From positions 1-6,948 of the forward strand of contig JAEEKM010000085.1 of NCBI GenBank assembly GCA_016282455.1: 6,948 nt of DNA, written 5' to 3'. This document shows, piece after piece, positions 6,037-6,948 of the stretch. Source of the stretch: Treponema sp. (lineage in GTDB: Bacteria; Spirochaetota; Spirochaetia; Treponematales; Treponemataceae). How positions within the stretch are numbered: the first letter of the stretch is position 1; every line of letters begins with the position of its first letter. The translations under genes were made by a program, and so were the position numbers. The notes below the pieces were generated by a model. The model saw nothing but the letters and a program-made list of their open reading frames with translations, did no database searches and was not told the DNA's origin.

Positions 6037-6948
6037 TTGGAAAGCAGCATACTTGAGGCAGAACATGTCTACAAGAGTTTTGGCAGAACAAAAGTTCTTG
6101 ATGACATAAACTTTACGCTCAAAAAAGGATCAGTTCTTGCCCTTATGGGTGAAAACGGAGCAGGTAAATCTACCCTCATGAAATGTCTTTTTGGCATACA
6201 CAGAAAAGACGAAGGCCGTTTTATTTTAGACGGTAAAACAGTAGATTTTAAAACTCCCAGAGACGCACTTGAAAACGGAGTCGCAATGGTCCACCAGGAA
6301 CTGAACCAGTGTCTGGATCTTTCCGTGCAGGACAATATTTTTCTGGGCCGCTACCCTTCCCGCTGGGGAATCATTCAGGAAGACGTAATGTTTGAAGAAT
6401 GCTCGGCTCTTTTTTCAAGACTGGAACTAAAAATCAATCCAAAAAAAATTATGCGCAGCATGTCTGTTTCAGAAAGGCAGCTGGTAGAAATTGCAAAGGC
6501 ACTTTCCTACAGGGCAAAAATAATTGTACTGGATGAACCCACATCCTCCCTCACAGAAAATGAAGTAGAAAAGCTATTTAACATTATCAGGGAATTAAAA
6601 GCTCAGGGAGTGAGTTTTATTTACATCTCCCACAAGATGGACGAGATTTTTAAAATCTGTGATGAAATTGCCGTACTCAGGGACGGAAAAATGATTGAAC
6701 AAAAAAAGACTGAAGCCTTTACCATGGAAAGTCTTATTTCTGCAATGGTTGGAAGAAAAATTGAACAGCGTTTTCCAATACTGGAAAATATACCGGGTAA
6801 AGAAAGCCTTATTGTAGATAAAGTCTGTACCCGAAGCAAACCTTTTTTAACTGACATTTCTTTTTCTGTAAGAGAGGGAGAAATTTTTGGCATTTACGGA
6901 CTTGTCGGAGCAGGACGCAGTGAACTTCTTGAAACCCTTTTCGGACTC
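6037..6948 (+). CDS. mglA: MglA-like sugar ABC transporter ATP-binding protein (partial, runs off the right edge)
   Basis: This is the cytoplasmic ATPase that powers uptake of the sugar caught by MglB. It belongs to the tandem-domain MglA/RbsA class of about 500 residues, of which 304 codons are visible. The first nucleotide-binding domain is complete: Walker A GENGAGKST at 38-46, Q-loop Gln87 in MVHQEL, signature SVSERQ at 143-148 (the SVS-type found in this class), Walker B IIVLDEP at 162-168, and His199 in YISHKMDEIF. The DEPTSSLTENEV and MVGRKIEQRFP stretches closely follow E. coli MglA. The second domain has begun: its Walker A-like GLVGAGRS at 288-295 has Arg in place of the usual Lys, which is normal for this degenerate domain. 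No in-frame ATG precedes Walker A, so translation starts at TTG 6037, giving MESSILEAEHVYKSFG. It follows mglB by 17 nt and is surely co-transcribed. The permease gene should follow. Confidence 0.95.
   Translation, partial: MESSILEAEHVYKSFGRTKVLDDINFTLKKGSVLALMGENGAGKSTLMKCLFGIHRKDEGRFILDGKTVDFKTPRDALENGVAMVHQELNQCLDLSVQDNIFLGRYPSRWGIIQEDVMFEECSALFSRLELKINPKKIMRSMSVSERQLVEIAKALSYRAKIIVLDEPTSSLTENEVEKLFNIIRELKAQGVSFIYISHKMDEIFKICDEIAVLRDGKMIEQKKTEAFTMESLISAMVGRKIEQRFPILENIPGKESLIVDKVCTRSKPFLTDISFSVREGEIFGIYGLVGAGRSELLETLFGL

Noticed and set aside
6069..6893. Minus-strand open frames opposite mglA
   Set aside because: mglA on the plus strand carries all ABC ATPase motifs in order, so these are shadows.
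1..6948. CRISPR arrays, tRNA or rRNA genes, insertion sequences, phage or toxin-antitoxin genes
   Set aside because: No repeat arrays, terminal inverted repeats, transposase motifs or RNA gene signatures were seen; nearly all of the window is accounted for by six genes.

Overview
The window looks like a chromosomal segment from a spirochaete, most likely a Treponema. Three things suggest this. The SUF operon is pared down to sufC-sufB-sufD-sufS. The sugar-binding lipoprotein has the circularly permuted domain order that I recall being reported for T. pallidum Tp0684 (MglB-2), also followed by mglA. Its lipobox is relaxed in the way spirochaetal lipoboxes are. The genus is an inference from gene content, because no rRNA or other marker is present.

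Layout. Positions 11-4652, minus strand, hold one compact operon read right to left: sufC, sufB, sufD, sufS. The genes are 3 nt apart or overlap by 1-4 nt, and each has a clear Shine-Dalgarno sequence about 8-9 nt before its start. SufB, SufC and SufD form the scaffold/ATPase complex that builds Fe-S clusters, and SufS supplies sulfur from cysteine. The partner that takes sulfur from SufS (SufU or SufE) is not in the window. It may lie just past the left edge, downstream of sufS.

Positions 4653-4813 are a divergent control region. It has two promoter-like elements facing sufC, a 15-bp imperfect inverted repeat near the predicted sufC transcript start, and a near-consensus promoter facing mglB (TTGACA, 17 bp, TATAGT). 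That promoter would start the mglB message at the A of its ATG, so mglB is probably translated from a leaderless mRNA.

Positions 4814-6948, plus strand, hold a sugar ABC transporter: mglB (permuted galactose/glucose-binding lipoprotein), then mglA (tandem-ATPase subunit, TTG start), which runs off the right edge. A permease gene (mglC) would be expected beyond the window.

The most notable feature is MglB. The segment that forms the N-terminus of the E. coli protein sits at the C-terminus here, yet almost all sugar-contact residues are kept. The two operons share only the control region, and nothing in the sequence shows a direct functional link between them.
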